Shown here one piece after another: positions 9,701-16,930 of a DNA stretch of 64,000 bases (positions are counted from its first letter, which is position 1; each line of letters begins with the position of its first letter). A program made the translations under genes and the position numbers. The stretch covers positions 880,505 through 944,504 of the forward strand of contig NZ_JAIWNA010000001.1 in NCBI RefSeq assembly GCF_020216065.1. Reading direction: 5' to 3'. The notes under the pieces were generated by a model that was given only the letters and a program-made list of their open reading frames with translations, did no database searches and had not been told where the DNA came from. Source of the stretch: Nocardia rosealba (GTDB lineage Bacteria > Actinomycetota > Actinomycetes > Mycobacteriales > Mycobacteriaceae).

Positions 9701-10453
9701 GCCGACACCGTCGCCGTCGCGGTGAGCGCGCGCAACCTGCTGCTCGTGGGTGATCCCGAGCCCGCGCTCGCCCAGGCCGAACACCCTGAGCCGATTCATG
9801 TTTCGGCCCTGGAGTGGCTGTGCGACGGCGCGGCCACCTTGCCGCCGGAGTACGGCTACTTCCTCGACCGCACCTGGCGGATGCACCCGGCGGTGTGTGC
9901 GCCGGTGTCGGTGAGCTGCTACGACGGCAAGCTCACGGCGGTCGAGGCCGTCACCCGCGCCCGCGATCTCGCCGGGATCGCGCCCGGGGTGAGCACGGTG
10001 TTCGTCGAACATCGTGGCAGCGCGACCGAATCCGATGCCGAGGCCCGTGAGGTGGTGCGCCGCGTGCGCGCCCTGCTCGGCGAAACCTGGACCTCCGGTG
10101 CGCGCACCCGCAAACTGCACCCGCACGACGTCTTCGTCGTGGCCCCTTACGCAGCGCAGGTGGCGCGCATCCGAACCCTGCTGGCGCGCGCGAAGATCGA
10201 GGACGTCCTCGTCGGCACCCCCGACCGTTTCCGGGGCCGGGAAGCCGCCGTCGTCGTCCTGTCGATGACCACCTCCACCCCCGACGACGCCCCCTTCGGT
10301 ATGCGAGCCCTCCTCTCGCGCACCGTCATCCACGCCACCCTGTGCCGCGCCATGTGGAAAGCGATCATCATCCGCTCGCCGCTGCTCACCGAGTACCTCC
10401 CGGACACTCCGGAAGAACTCGCCGCCCTGCGCGGCTTCCTCCAGCTCGGTTGA
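6740..10453 (+). CDS. TM0106-type RecB-like nuclease fused to superfamily 1 helicase
   Basis: I choose TTG 6740 because a strong AGGAGG (6727-6732) lies seven bases upstream; GTG 6713 is the alternative. The 1237-residue protein begins MFVSGDRV, typical of the TM0106 RecB-like family. The N-terminal half is the PD-(D/E)XK-like nuclease part, with a cysteine cluster CGQCPTC at about residue 312 that may be part of an iron-sulphur or zinc site. The C-terminal half is a Dna2/UPF1-like helicase with Walker A HGPPGTGKT (about 870-878), followed by LVIADAGECS (about 975), GDPEPALAQ (about 1004) and RFRGREAAVVV (about 1160). Two low-complexity insertions, Asp/Arg-rich near 145-185 and Gly-rich near 455-500, look lineage-specific. 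Role in DNA processing or repair is inferred from family. Confidence 0.85.
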   Translation: MFVSGDRVIGAVGDLVRAADCEFALLRAVDAALGNLPGTRDAAANLVRAVDVSPELLRHFGDRLIHLPTPDPVDATTLTEAAARTTDALRTGAEAIAGAVFFDGRFVCQADLLVRDGARYVVHSAVAPARVGVLGDGPRHDDGPSGIGLPRRSRGNDDAQDRDVDGESRGDRGAEADRDADSGVSPVLAESRSGAAGFVDADDHRVLRRELAAGRTPFERVSASVRSVGVDPVRLELCARVEVAACVEALAAAGVDVDPVARISTPTGEHGVVAAELEPIYRARRARVEHVVEEKLTELLPVQWGDPRYLACGQCPTCRAAAATARDLLLVAGIRPTQRARLREAGVLTIDRLAATTVPVPGLAPRTVTELRRQADIQLTRERTATPTFALRDATALGALPTPRPGDLALLIDLDRRGTITSVEIADATTTVFRPEPSPIASTDPRYAQASDYGSFARNGGLGSDERNGGALGAFARGAGGLGTSATGGGELGPSTQDGYGPDVLEELLDIIGEYRALDPDVRVYHYGSAVRTALLGWSGRFGVGADQLDELLADGALVDLAPVVRTALLIGEQSYDVAGLAALLPGAHGRAATVLGIRDWLLARAAEAGIEVPGPRFAVAETDIPPSLRTGSLEAALAEFAADAYGDAARAAALTAAVLGYHRRERQPRWWAHIDRLGHPVGEWADAPGVLVAEWGTVDTKWHRTPQLPTMRRYLTLTGRLGTGATLTPGTQMITIYDGAAAAGMTQTLGRRATATATVLGCAVDADFDDTVRLEELLPAGCPPYDDLPAAIAPGPPDGEADLEAALETTAQDLLVTLPSVPANAVYDLLLRRPPRLHEGAPLPQVDGDIAHAIAQATAALDASYLAVHGPPGTGKTGTTARAIERLVTRKRWRIGVVARSHEVIERIFDAVVEAGLLPELVAKKDVASVGREWSAIEGSRYPRFLDNAVNGCVIGGTTADFVDETLIAPGSLDLLVIADAGECSLADTVAVAVSARNLLLVGDPEPALAQAEHPEPIHVSALEWLCDGAATLPPEYGYFLDRTWRMHPAVCAPVSVSCYDGKLTAVEAVTRARDLAGIAPGVSTVFVEHRGSATESDAEAREVVRRVRALLGETWTSGARTRKLHPHDVFVVAPYAAQVARIRTLLARAKIEDVLVGTPDRFRGREAAVVVLSMTTSTPDDAPFGMRALLSRTVIHATLCRAMWKAIIIRSPLLTEYLPDTPEELAALRGFLQLG

Positions 10454-10529
10454 ACACTCGGCGGCACATCAACCGTCGCACGGCGCAGGCGCACGCACTC
10501 GATCGGCAATTCGCCCCGCGAGCTGTGAC

Positions 10530-10568
10530 GGTGGGCGCGGTCTACGCCTAGACCCGATACCGCCCACC
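10530..10568. terminator. Hairpin in convergent gap, likely bidirectional terminator
   Basis: GGTGGGCGCGGT (10530-10541) can pair with ACCGCCCACC (10559-10568) with one bulge across a 17-base loop. It lies between the stop of the nuclease gene and the stop of the convergent EspG-like gene. There is no T-tract, as is common in actinobacterial terminators. The rest of the 231-base gap (10454-10684) shows no gene. Confidence 0.5.
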
Positions 10569-10684
10569 AACTCCGACCGATTCAACCGACTGCCCCTACG
10601 TCGAACCCGGCCGCCGCATGGAGCGCACCGGCGACCTCGTCGTTACCTGTGGCTGCGAGGGCCGCCCGAACCGATCGCCGCGGG

Positions 10685-11389
10685 TCAAGCGGCGCGCAAC
10701 AGCCGCCGCAGCCAGTCGGCGGCGGTGTCCGGTGTCGCCGGGGCGACGGACACCTGGTGGCCGGAGTGGACCAGGTAGCGGCCGTCGCCGGTGACGTCGA
10801 TCCAGGACAGGACGCCCGTGGCCGGTTCGTCGGCACCCGGGGCGACGAGGATCTGGCCGATGCCGGTGCGCGGGCGTTGGAGGAGTTTGCGGATGCGGGC
10901 GGCGTCGGAGGGGCCTGCGACGGGGACGGTGACCAGGTCGCGGCTGTCCTCGCGCACGCGCGCCGCCGGTGCGGCGATGCGCGGACCGGTGCCCACGGGT
11001 TGGCGCGGCATCCGGGAAAAGACCTGGGGCGCGAAGCGTTTCGTCGCACCGACTTGAACGTGCAGGTCGCCACCTCGGTCGGCCGCGATGCCGGGCGACT
11101 GCACGGCGAGCACCGCCACGTCCCCCGCGACGGCACCGAGCATGCGCACCGGCGCGGGCGCGTGTCCGCACACCTCCACCCGGATCTCCGGTTTGGCCAG
11201 CACGCGCAGCGCCGCCGAGAGGTCGGGGTCGAGGGTGCGGGCGCACCAGGCGTCGAGTGCCGGTCGGGCGGCCGCCCGCTCGGCGGTGTCGCGGGCGGAC
11301 GCGCGAACGGCGAGCGGATACGGGATCCGGTCGCCGTCGGTACGCGCCCAGGCCAGCGCGAACTGGTCGGGCGTGAGGTGCCAGTTCAC
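10685..11389 (-). CDS. EspG-like ESX (type VII) secretion-associated protein
   Basis: The start is taken as GTG 11389, which overlaps the TGA of the PPE-like gene as GTGA and gives 234 residues starting VNWHLTPDQFALAW. This opening, the overall length and the beta-rich body with a C-terminal DTAADWLRRLLRAA helix fit the EspG family, cytosolic chaperones that bind PE-PPE or PPE-like substrates and deliver them to the ESX secretion machine. Its place directly after a WXG-like and a PPE-like gene supports the role. No ESX membrane or ATPase genes are present here, so it would have to work with a system encoded elsewhere. Confidence 0.72.
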   Translation of the reverse strand: MNWHLTPDQFALAWARTDGDRIPYPLAVRASARDTAERAAARPALDAWCARTLDPDLSAALRVLAKPEIRVEVCGHAPAPVRMLGAVAGDVAVLAVQSPGIAADRGGDLHVQVGATKRFAPQVFSRMPRQPVGTGPRIAAPAARVREDSRDLVTVPVAGPSDAARIRKLLQRPRTGIGQILVAPGADEPATGVLSWIDVTGDGRYLVHSGHQVSVAPATPDTAADWLRRLLRAA

Positions 11390-12702
11390 TCCTGCTCGGT
11401 CCACTCTCCGAGCACGGCGGGACTGGTCGGTTCCAGCTTCCCGATCAGTGGGTTCACCTCGTCGGCGGGTTCGAGGAAGGTGGGTTCTTCCTCGAGGAAG
11501 CGCAGGAATTCGTCGTCTTCGTCCTCGATCTCGGTCTGGGCGGGTGGGCGCGGACCGCCGGGTGCGCGGGTGTGGTCCGCCGCGACCATCGCGCCACCCA
11601 TGAGTCCACCGATCGCGCCCGCACTCATTCCGGCAGCCGCTTCACCACCGGCCACGGTGGGGTCTTGGCGGACGTCCTCGGACGACGCCGATCGCGTGGC
11701 TGGAGAACCGGATTCGCCGAGCGAAGCCGCCTGTGTCGCCGGTGAACCGGATTCCTTCCGCGAGGCGTTCGCGCGTTTCCCGGCCCGCCCGAGCGCGCCG
11801 GCGGGAACAGGGCCCACGATGGGCACCCCACTCGCGGCGCCGGACCCCACTGGGGCACCGGACACGGCACTCGGCGTGCCGGCTCCGGCCGCGGCCGCTG
11901 CCGGGGCGACCGCGGCGGAACCGCCTGCGAACAGGGAAGTGCTCGCCGTCGAGCTACTCACACTCGCCGGTGAAACCGCAGCACCGGAGCCGTCTGCCGT
12001 CGACCCTCCCACCGCATCGGAAACGGCGTTCCCTGCTGCCGCACCGGTAACCGCGACATCGGACCCCTCGCCGGTAACCGCCGTGACCACCGACGAAGGC
12101 ACCGCACCGAGCGCACCGCCGACCGCTACATCTGTTGTGCCCGAAGCGATCTCGCCGAAGGCTGGTACCCCCGACCCGGTGGGCACGAAAGCCCCCGCGT
12201 AGATCGTCTCCATCGCCTGCACCGCATCCAGCCGGGCGTTCTCGGCTTCCCGCGAAATCGTGGCATTGTCCGTGGCCTGCTGCGGATCGAGCAGCGCGCC
12301 GTCCGGATCAGGCTGCGCCGCAGCGGGTTCGGCGACAGCGGCGCGAATCGACTCCGCCGCGTCACCCGCCTGGCACAGCCGGACACCGACCGCCGTCAGC
12401 ACATCCGCGATCTGCCGACCCACCTGCTCGAACGTGCGAAGGGCATCGACGGCGGACTGCGCCGCCGACCCGCGCCACCCGTCGGCGATCGCGGCCCGGA
12501 TCTCGGCATGCGCGTTGTCGACCTCGTCACCGACTGCGGTGGCCGCGGTGAGATACAACTGCCCGCCACTGCTCAAGGCGGCCGGGTCGAGTTGCTGTAC
12601 CGCCGTGTGGATTTCGGAATGCGACAGGCTGTCGAACACCTCGACGACGGCCACGTAGTCCGGGTCGGTCCCCGGCGCACCGGAAATGCTACGCATGTCC
12701 AT
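11386..12702 (-). CDS. PPE-like type VII secretion substrate with long Ala/Ser/Pro-rich tail
   Basis: The frame is open further upstream, but protein-like sequence starts at ATG 12702 (MDMRSIS; ATG 12696 is an alternative), giving about 438 residues. The first 180 residues are helical with a GWRGSAAQ motif (a WxG turn) as in WXG100/PPE proteins. Then follows a low-complexity Ala/Ser/Thr/Gly/Pro-rich region and an acidic C-terminus with EDEDDEFLRFLEEEP. The gene overlaps the preceding WXG-like gene by 14 bases and the following EspG-like gene by 4 bases, so all three are translationally coupled. This is the pattern of substrate pair plus chaperone. The protein is probably secreted or exposed in the cell envelope. 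Confidence 0.7.
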   Translation of the reverse strand: MDMRSISGAPGTDPDYVAVVEVFDSLSHSEIHTAVQQLDPAALSSGGQLYLTAATAVGDEVDNAHAEIRAAIADGWRGSAAQSAVDALRTFEQVGRQIADVLTAVGVRLCQAGDAAESIRAAVAEPAAAQPDPDGALLDPQQATDNATISREAENARLDAVQAMETIYAGAFVPTGSGVPAFGEIASGTTDVAVGGALGAVPSSVVTAVTGEGSDVAVTGAAAGNAVSDAVGGSTADGSGAAVSPASVSSSTASTSLFAGGSAAVAPAAAAAGAGTPSAVSGAPVGSGAASGVPIVGPVPAGALGRAGKRANASRKESGSPATQAASLGESGSPATRSASSEDVRQDPTVAGGEAAAGMSAGAIGGLMGGAMVAADHTRAPGGPRPPAQTEIEDEDDEFLRFLEEEPTFLEPADEVNPLIGKLEPTSPAVLGEWTEQE

Positions 12703-13084
12703 CACCCGTCTCGATCGCCCGGACCGCGCTCGCCATCGCCTGATCGCTCTCCTGGTAGGCGGCCCCGGCGGCCCGCAGCACGGCGGCCAGCTGACGAGCC
12801 GTCGCGGCGTAGGCACGCAACTGGTCGAGGGCATTGCCGGTCTTGGTCTCGAAGCCGGTGCGCAGCGCGGCACCCGAGGGCAGCCCACCGAAGCCGGGCA
12901 GCGTCGCGGCCTGGGTCAAGGCCTGTACCTGCGCGTCGACGGCAGCGGCGAGACGTTCGTAGCGCAGCGCGCACCGTTCGGTCGCGCCGTCGGCGACGAG
13001 CACCCCGTCGACCCACAGTCCGCCCTCCTCGACGGCCTGACCGAGCGCCGCCGTATTCGGCAGCCCCGTGCGATTCGATTGCAC
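12689..13084 (-). CDS. Small helical WXG100/EsxA-related protein
   Basis: The 131-residue product (start ATG 13084) is mainly two long Ala-rich helices with the pairing LRTGFETKTGNALDQLRAYAATARQLAAVLRAAGAAYQESD split by short loops, like WXG100 or PE proteins that dimerise with a PPE partner. It lacks a signal peptide. The C-terminal helix has Y-x3-D-like residues (YQESD, about 113-117), resembling the YxxxD/E secretion signal of type VII substrates. It is the first gene of the coupled three-gene unit with the PPE-like and EspG-like genes. Confidence 0.65.
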   Translation of the reverse strand: MQSNRTGLPNTAALGQAVEEGGLWVDGVLVADGATERCALRYERLAAAVDAQVQALTQAATLPGFGGLPSGAALRTGFETKTGNALDQLRAYAATARQLAAVLRAAGAAYQESDQAMASAVRAIETGDGHA

Positions 13085-13102
13085 CGCTTCCCCCTTCGTC
13101 GT

Positions 13103-13708
13103 TCAGTCCGCCGTGGCGAGTACCCACCGCGCGATATCGTCGGCCACGCGGTCCCGCACCGGCTCGTGCAACAGGTCGTGACCGGCGTCGGCGTACTCGC
13201 GCAAATCTACCGATCCATACCGCTGTGTCCATAGCCGCATCGCATCGATCGGTGCCCGGCGGTCATCGATTCCGTGCACCGCGAGCGTCGGCAGGCGGGG
13301 GTCGGGCGCGGTGTCGGTGGCCCGGCGCGGTGTGCCGCACAGGACGAGTCCGCGCAGGTCGGCGGACTGATCGACGGCGACGGCGAGCGCGGTGACGGCG
13401 CCGAGAGAGTGGCCCATGAGCACCGGCGCGGAGGTGGTTTCGGCCCGCACCAACTCGAGCAGGCCCCTGGCATCGGCGACCAGTTCGCCGAGGGTGCCCG
13501 GCGCGTGCGGATCGCCCTCGCTCAGGCCCTGTCCCGAGGTGTCGAGGGTCCACAACTCGATGCCGGTGGCGGCCAGCGCGGCACCGAATCGGTGATAGTG
13601 CCCGCTGTGCTGACCGGTGCCGGGCAGCAACACGACGGTCGCGGCGACCAGGCCGGTTGACCTGCGCCGGTAGTGCAGACGGCCACGCGCGCTGTCGAAG
13701 TAGGGCAC
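13103..13708 (-). CDS. Alpha/beta hydrolase
   Basis: The open frame runs up to 13858, but this would overlap the start of the divergent secreted protein, so I favour GTG 13708 (VPYFDSARG, 201 residues). The nucleophile elbow GHSLG, the oxyanion-side LPGTGQHSGHY, a late aspartate in HGIDDRRAP and the histidine of YADAGHDLLHE form a complete Ser-Asp-His triad. The fold matches the monoacylglycerol lipase-like/lysophospholipase branch (TLDTSGQGLSEG). It is probably cytosolic and may act on small esters or lipids. It ends 18 bases upstream of the WXG-like gene on the same strand, so it may be co-transcribed with the type VII genes. Confidence 0.75.
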   Translation of the reverse strand: MPYFDSARGRLHYRRRSTGLVAATVVLLPGTGQHSGHYHRFGAALAATGIELWTLDTSGQGLSEGDPHAPGTLGELVADARGLLELVRAETTSAPVLMGHSLGAVTALAVAVDQSADLRGLVLCGTPRRATDTAPDPRLPTLAVHGIDDRRAPIDAMRLWTQRYGSVDLREYADAGHDLLHEPVRDRVADDIARWVLATAD

Positions 13709-13790
13709 CGGCCGATTATCCGCACCTGCCAAAGCATCGCGCCAGCCGTTACACTTCGCCAGTCCACCCGGTTCAGAGTCGAGGTCGTCC

Positions 13791-14699
13791 ATGTTGTCGT
13801 TGCGTCGTTGTGTGGCAAGCATTGTCGTCGGTGCGGCAGGCGTGAGCACCGCGGTCACCGGCGTCGCCGGTGCCGACCCGGTCGCCGCCTGTGGGCGGGC
13901 CGGTCAGGAGATCGCGATCGACTCGACGGTCCCACTACTGGACTGGTCGGAGAACTTCGGCATCGACGAGCGCGGTGACGTGTGGGTGTCGCGCGTGCTG
14001 CGCGGTGAAGTGCAGCGCTACGACGGCGCCGGAAAGCTCACCGCCACGGTGGATATCGCGGCGCCCGGCGCCGTCCGACTCGGTCCCGACGGCCTGCTCT
14101 ACGTGGTCACCGGCAATTCGCCGCTGTCGGATTCCGGCGGTGTCGTCCGATTCGACCCGACCGCCGCCGACCCGGTGCCCGAACCCTTCGCCACCGGTTT
14201 CATCCACCCCAACGGCGCCGCCTTCGACGCCCAGGGCAACCTGTACGTCACCGCCCGCGACGGCGTGCACCGCATCTTCCCCGACGGCACCGAGGACATG
14301 ACCTGGTGGTCGAACGCCACCGTCGAGGGGCCCAATGGTGTTGTGGTCTCCGGTGATTCGGTATACGTCACGGCGAACTACGTCGACAGCGCGGCCGGTC
14401 CGGTCGGCCGGGTGCTGCGCTTGTCGCGCACGAACCCGGCGGTGAGCACAACCATCGCCGACCTGACCTCGTTCGGTTCGCTGCCCGATTTCGTCGACGA
14501 CCTGGTCCTGCGCGACGGCGCACTGTACGTGACGACCTTGACCGGACAGCTGGTGCGCGTCGACCTGGCCACGGGCGGTGCCTGCACGATCGCCGCCACC
14601 CAGCCGCTCACCGCCGTCGTCGCCGACCCGGCCGACTCGTCGGCGCTGCTCGCGGGCACCGAAGAGGGAACCGTCCTGCGCATCCGCCCGCGCGGCTGA
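13791..14699 (+). CDS. Secreted SMP-30/NHL-type beta-propeller protein
   Basis: The 302-residue protein has a clear Sec signal peptide (basic MLSLRRC start, hydrophobic core, predicted cleavage after AGA at residue 28). The rest reads as repeated beta-propeller blades, for example WSENFGIDERGDVWVSRV, VRLGPDGLLYVVTG, HPNGAAFDAQGNLYVTA and GPNGVVVSGDSVYV, as in SMP-30/gluconolactonase-like or Vgb-type proteins. A lactonase function is possible, but extracellular propellers of this kind often have no proven activity. The start ATG 13791 lies about 80 bases from the chosen start of the divergent hydrolase. A strong terminator follows. Confidence 0.78.
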   Translation: MLSLRRCVASIVVGAAGVSTAVTGVAGADPVAACGRAGQEIAIDSTVPLLDWSENFGIDERGDVWVSRVLRGEVQRYDGAGKLTATVDIAAPGAVRLGPDGLLYVVTGNSPLSDSGGVVRFDPTAADPVPEPFATGFIHPNGAAFDAQGNLYVTARDGVHRIFPDGTEDMTWWSNATVEGPNGVVVSGDSVYVTANYVDSAAGPVGRVLRLSRTNPAVSTTIADLTSFGSLPDFVDDLVLRDGALYVTTLTGQLVRVDLATGGACTIAATQPLTAVVADPADSSALLAGTEEGTVLRIRPRG

Positions 14700-14720
14700 C
14701 CCGAAGCTTTTGCACGAAGT

Positions 14721-14748
14721 ACGGCCGCCGACATCAGTCGACGGCCGT
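14721..14748 (+). terminator. Rho-independent terminator after propeller protein
   Basis: A 12-bp stem with one mismatch (14721-14732 pairing with 14737-14748) around an ATCA loop is followed directly by TTTTT (14748-14752). The T-tract is only on the plus-strand side, so it stops transcription of the propeller gene. Confidence 0.8.
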
Positions 14749-14775
14749 TTTTCGATCCTGGTGCCCGGCGGCCGA

Positions 14776-15600
14776 TCAGCCGCCCACGCTCAGCGCTGAC
14801 GGCGGAGCCGGGGGAGCGGGCGCGGGAGCCGGCTGCGGTGCCTCCGCGGGGGCGGGGGCCGGAGCGGGCGTTTCGGGGGCGGGTGCCTGCGACTGTGCCG
14901 CACCGGCGCCGGGCGCACCCGAACCGGGGGCGGGCGCCTGCGGTTCCGGCGCGGGCGGGGCGGCCGGTGTTTCGGGAGCCGCCACCGGCAGATCCGGAAC
15001 GACGAACGTGCCGACGGTCGGTGTCATCACGCAGCGTGCACCGGGGTAGTCGATGGTGCCCCACATGGAGGCGACCACGGTGCCCGCGCCGCTGGTGATC
15101 GTCTTCGACAGCGACGGCAGCTGGTATTCGGTGAGGTCGTCGAGGGCGGCGATACCGCTCTGCCCGTTGTTCACATTCACCCAGGCCACGCTCAGACCGG
15201 AAGCCAGCGGCACACCGGTGTGGGCCGGACTGGCGCTGAACCGGACATCGCCCGGGGTCAGGCTGGTCCCGGTGCGCGGGCCGGGGCCCTCGACGGTCGC
15301 GGCGGCGATGATGGTGGTGATGGGTCCGTTGCTGCCGCAGCCGAAGGTGGGGGCGGCGTAGCCCAACGGGATGAACTGGGCCGAGATGTCACGCAGGCGG
15401 TCGGCGCCGACCATGCCGGTGAAGTTGGCGATCGCGTCGACACCGGCCTTGGTGCTCACGTCCTCGCCCGCGAGATCGTGCAGGTGGGTGATGGCGTCGT
15501 CGAGAGGCGACGCACTCGCGGTCGCCGCGAGCACGACCACAGCCCCGATGCTCGCCGCGGTCACCGCCGCCGCCCTACCTGCGATGGATCTGCCGTTCAC
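14776..15600 (-). CDS. Secreted protein with Pro/Ala-rich C-terminal tail
   Basis: GTG 15600 is preferred as start because AGGGAG lies 6 bases upstream; the frame is open to 15648. The 274-residue protein has a signal peptide with cleavage expected after ASA near residue 30. The mature domain (about residues 31-200) has two cysteines (FGCGSNG and GARCVMT) that could form one disulphide, and a beta-rich composition. The last 75 residues are almost only Pro, Ala, Glu and Gln, a probable cell-wall-spanning tail. I do not recognise the family; similar secreted proteins of unknown role are common in Nocardia. It is divergent from the FadE pair. Confidence 0.7.
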   Translation of the reverse strand: MNGRSIAGRAAAVTAASIGAVVVLAATASASPLDDAITHLHDLAGEDVSTKAGVDAIANFTGMVGADRLRDISAQFIPLGYAAPTFGCGSNGPITTIIAAATVEGPGPRTGTSLTPGDVRFSASPAHTGVPLASGLSVAWVNVNNGQSGIAALDDLTEYQLPSLSKTITSGAGTVVASMWGTIDYPGARCVMTPTVGTFVVPDLPVAAPETPAAPPAPEPQAPAPGSGAPGAGAAQSQAPAPETPAPAPAPAEAPQPAPAPAPPAPPSALSVGG

Positions 15601-15748
15601 CCGTAACTCCCTGCTGCTCGCCCACCGGTTCCCCGGTCCGTGTGGCAACGTACCAGTTCGACGTGCCGGTGGCAGCGTGGCGGTGTCGTGGCGTCGCCGT
15701 GCGGGGTAGGTTTCTGAAGACGGCTACTAGAGACGCTGGGAGACCCGT

Positions 15749-16921
15749 ATGAAGCTAGCCCTGTCCCCGGAAGAGGTCGCCTTCCGCGACGAGCTCCGGC
15801 ACTTCTATCACACCGAGATCCCCGTCGAGATCCGTGACCGTGTGAAATACGGACACGAGCTTTCCCGCGAAGACATCGTCACCGCCAACAAGATCCTCAA
15901 CGATCACGGGCTCGCCGTGCCGAACTGGCCGGTCGAGTGGGGCGGCAAGGACTGGACGCCGATGCAGCGTCACCTCTGGCTCGACGAGATGCAGCTGGCC
16001 TCGGTGCCCGAGCCGCTCACCTTCAACGCCTCCATGGTCGGGCCGGTGATCGCCCAGTTCGGTTCCCAGGAGCTGAAGCAGCGTTTCCTCCCGCCCACCG
16101 CCGCCCTCGACATCTGGTGGTGCCAGGGCTTCTCCGAGCCCGACGCCGGTTCCGACCTGGCCTCGCTGCGCACCACCGCCGTCCGCGACGGTGACTCCTA
16201 CATCGTCAACGGACAGAAGATCTGGACCACACTCGGCCAGTACGCCGACTGGATCTTCTGCCTCGTGCGCACCGACCCGTCGGCACCCAAGAAGCAGGCG
16301 GGCATCTCCTTCCTGCTCTTCGACGTGAAATCGCCCGGTGTCACCATGCGCCCGATCAAACTGATCGACGGCAGCTACGAGGTGAACGAGGTGTTCTTCG
16401 AAGACGTCCGGGTGCCCGCCGACCAACTGGTCGGCGAGGAGAACCAGGGCTGGACCTACGCCAAGTTCCTGCTCGGCAACGAACGCACCTCCATCACCGG
16501 CGTCGGCAAGACCAAGGTCAAGATCGGGCTGGCCAAGGACCACGCGCGCTCGATCCGCACTGGCCACGGCACCCTGCTCGAGGACCCGGTCTTCGCCGCG
16601 CGCATCGCCGAACTCGAGAACGAACTGCTCGCCCTGGAACTCACCCAGCTGCGGGTGGTGTCCAATTCGGCCGACGGCAAACCCAACCCGGCCTCCTCGG
16701 TGCTGAAACTGCGTGGCACCGAACTGCAGCAGGCGGCCACCGAACTGCTGCTCGACATCGCGGGCGCCGACGCCCTTCCCGTCGACGCCGACGACATCGC
16801 CTCACCCGCCTGGGCCCAGCACACCGGCCCCGGCTATCTGAACTACCGCAAGGTGACCATCTACGGAGGTTCGAGCGAGGTCCAGCGCTCGATCATTTCC
16901 TCCACGATCCTCGGATTGTGA
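15749..16921 (+). CDS. Acyl-CoA dehydrogenase (FadE), first of a pair
   Basis: The 390-residue protein follows GGGAGA at 15738-15743. It has typical acyl-CoA dehydrogenase signatures: WWCQGFSEPDAGSDLASLRT near residues 125-145 (FAD and substrate contacts) and YGGSSEVQRSIIS near the C-terminus. The enzyme would oxidise an acyl-CoA to the trans-2-enoyl-CoA, passing electrons to ETF. In Mycobacteriales, adjacent FadE genes often encode the two different subunits of an alpha2-beta2 dehydrogenase used on bulky or sterol-derived side chains. The next gene, nine bases downstream, is such a partner. Confidence 0.9.
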   Translation: MKLALSPEEVAFRDELRHFYHTEIPVEIRDRVKYGHELSREDIVTANKILNDHGLAVPNWPVEWGGKDWTPMQRHLWLDEMQLASVPEPLTFNASMVGPVIAQFGSQELKQRFLPPTAALDIWWCQGFSEPDAGSDLASLRTTAVRDGDSYIVNGQKIWTTLGQYADWIFCLVRTDPSAPKKQAGISFLLFDVKSPGVTMRPIKLIDGSYEVNEVFFEDVRVPADQLVGEENQGWTYAKFLLGNERTSITGVGKTKVKIGLAKDHARSIRTGHGTLLEDPVFAARIAELENELLALELTQLRVVSNSADGKPNPASSVLKLRGTELQQAATELLLDIAGADALPVDADDIASPAWAQHTGPGYLNYRKVTIYGGSSEVQRSIISSTILGL

Positions 16922-16930
16922 GGCGCTGAC

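Noticed and set aside
10582..10684. Protein-like run AALAATGNDEVAGALHAAAGF downstream of the EspG-like stop in another frame
   Set aside because: I considered a frameshift that extends the EspG-like gene, but the upstream part of that frame is noise, the EspG-like end is at the usual length, and the run is short.
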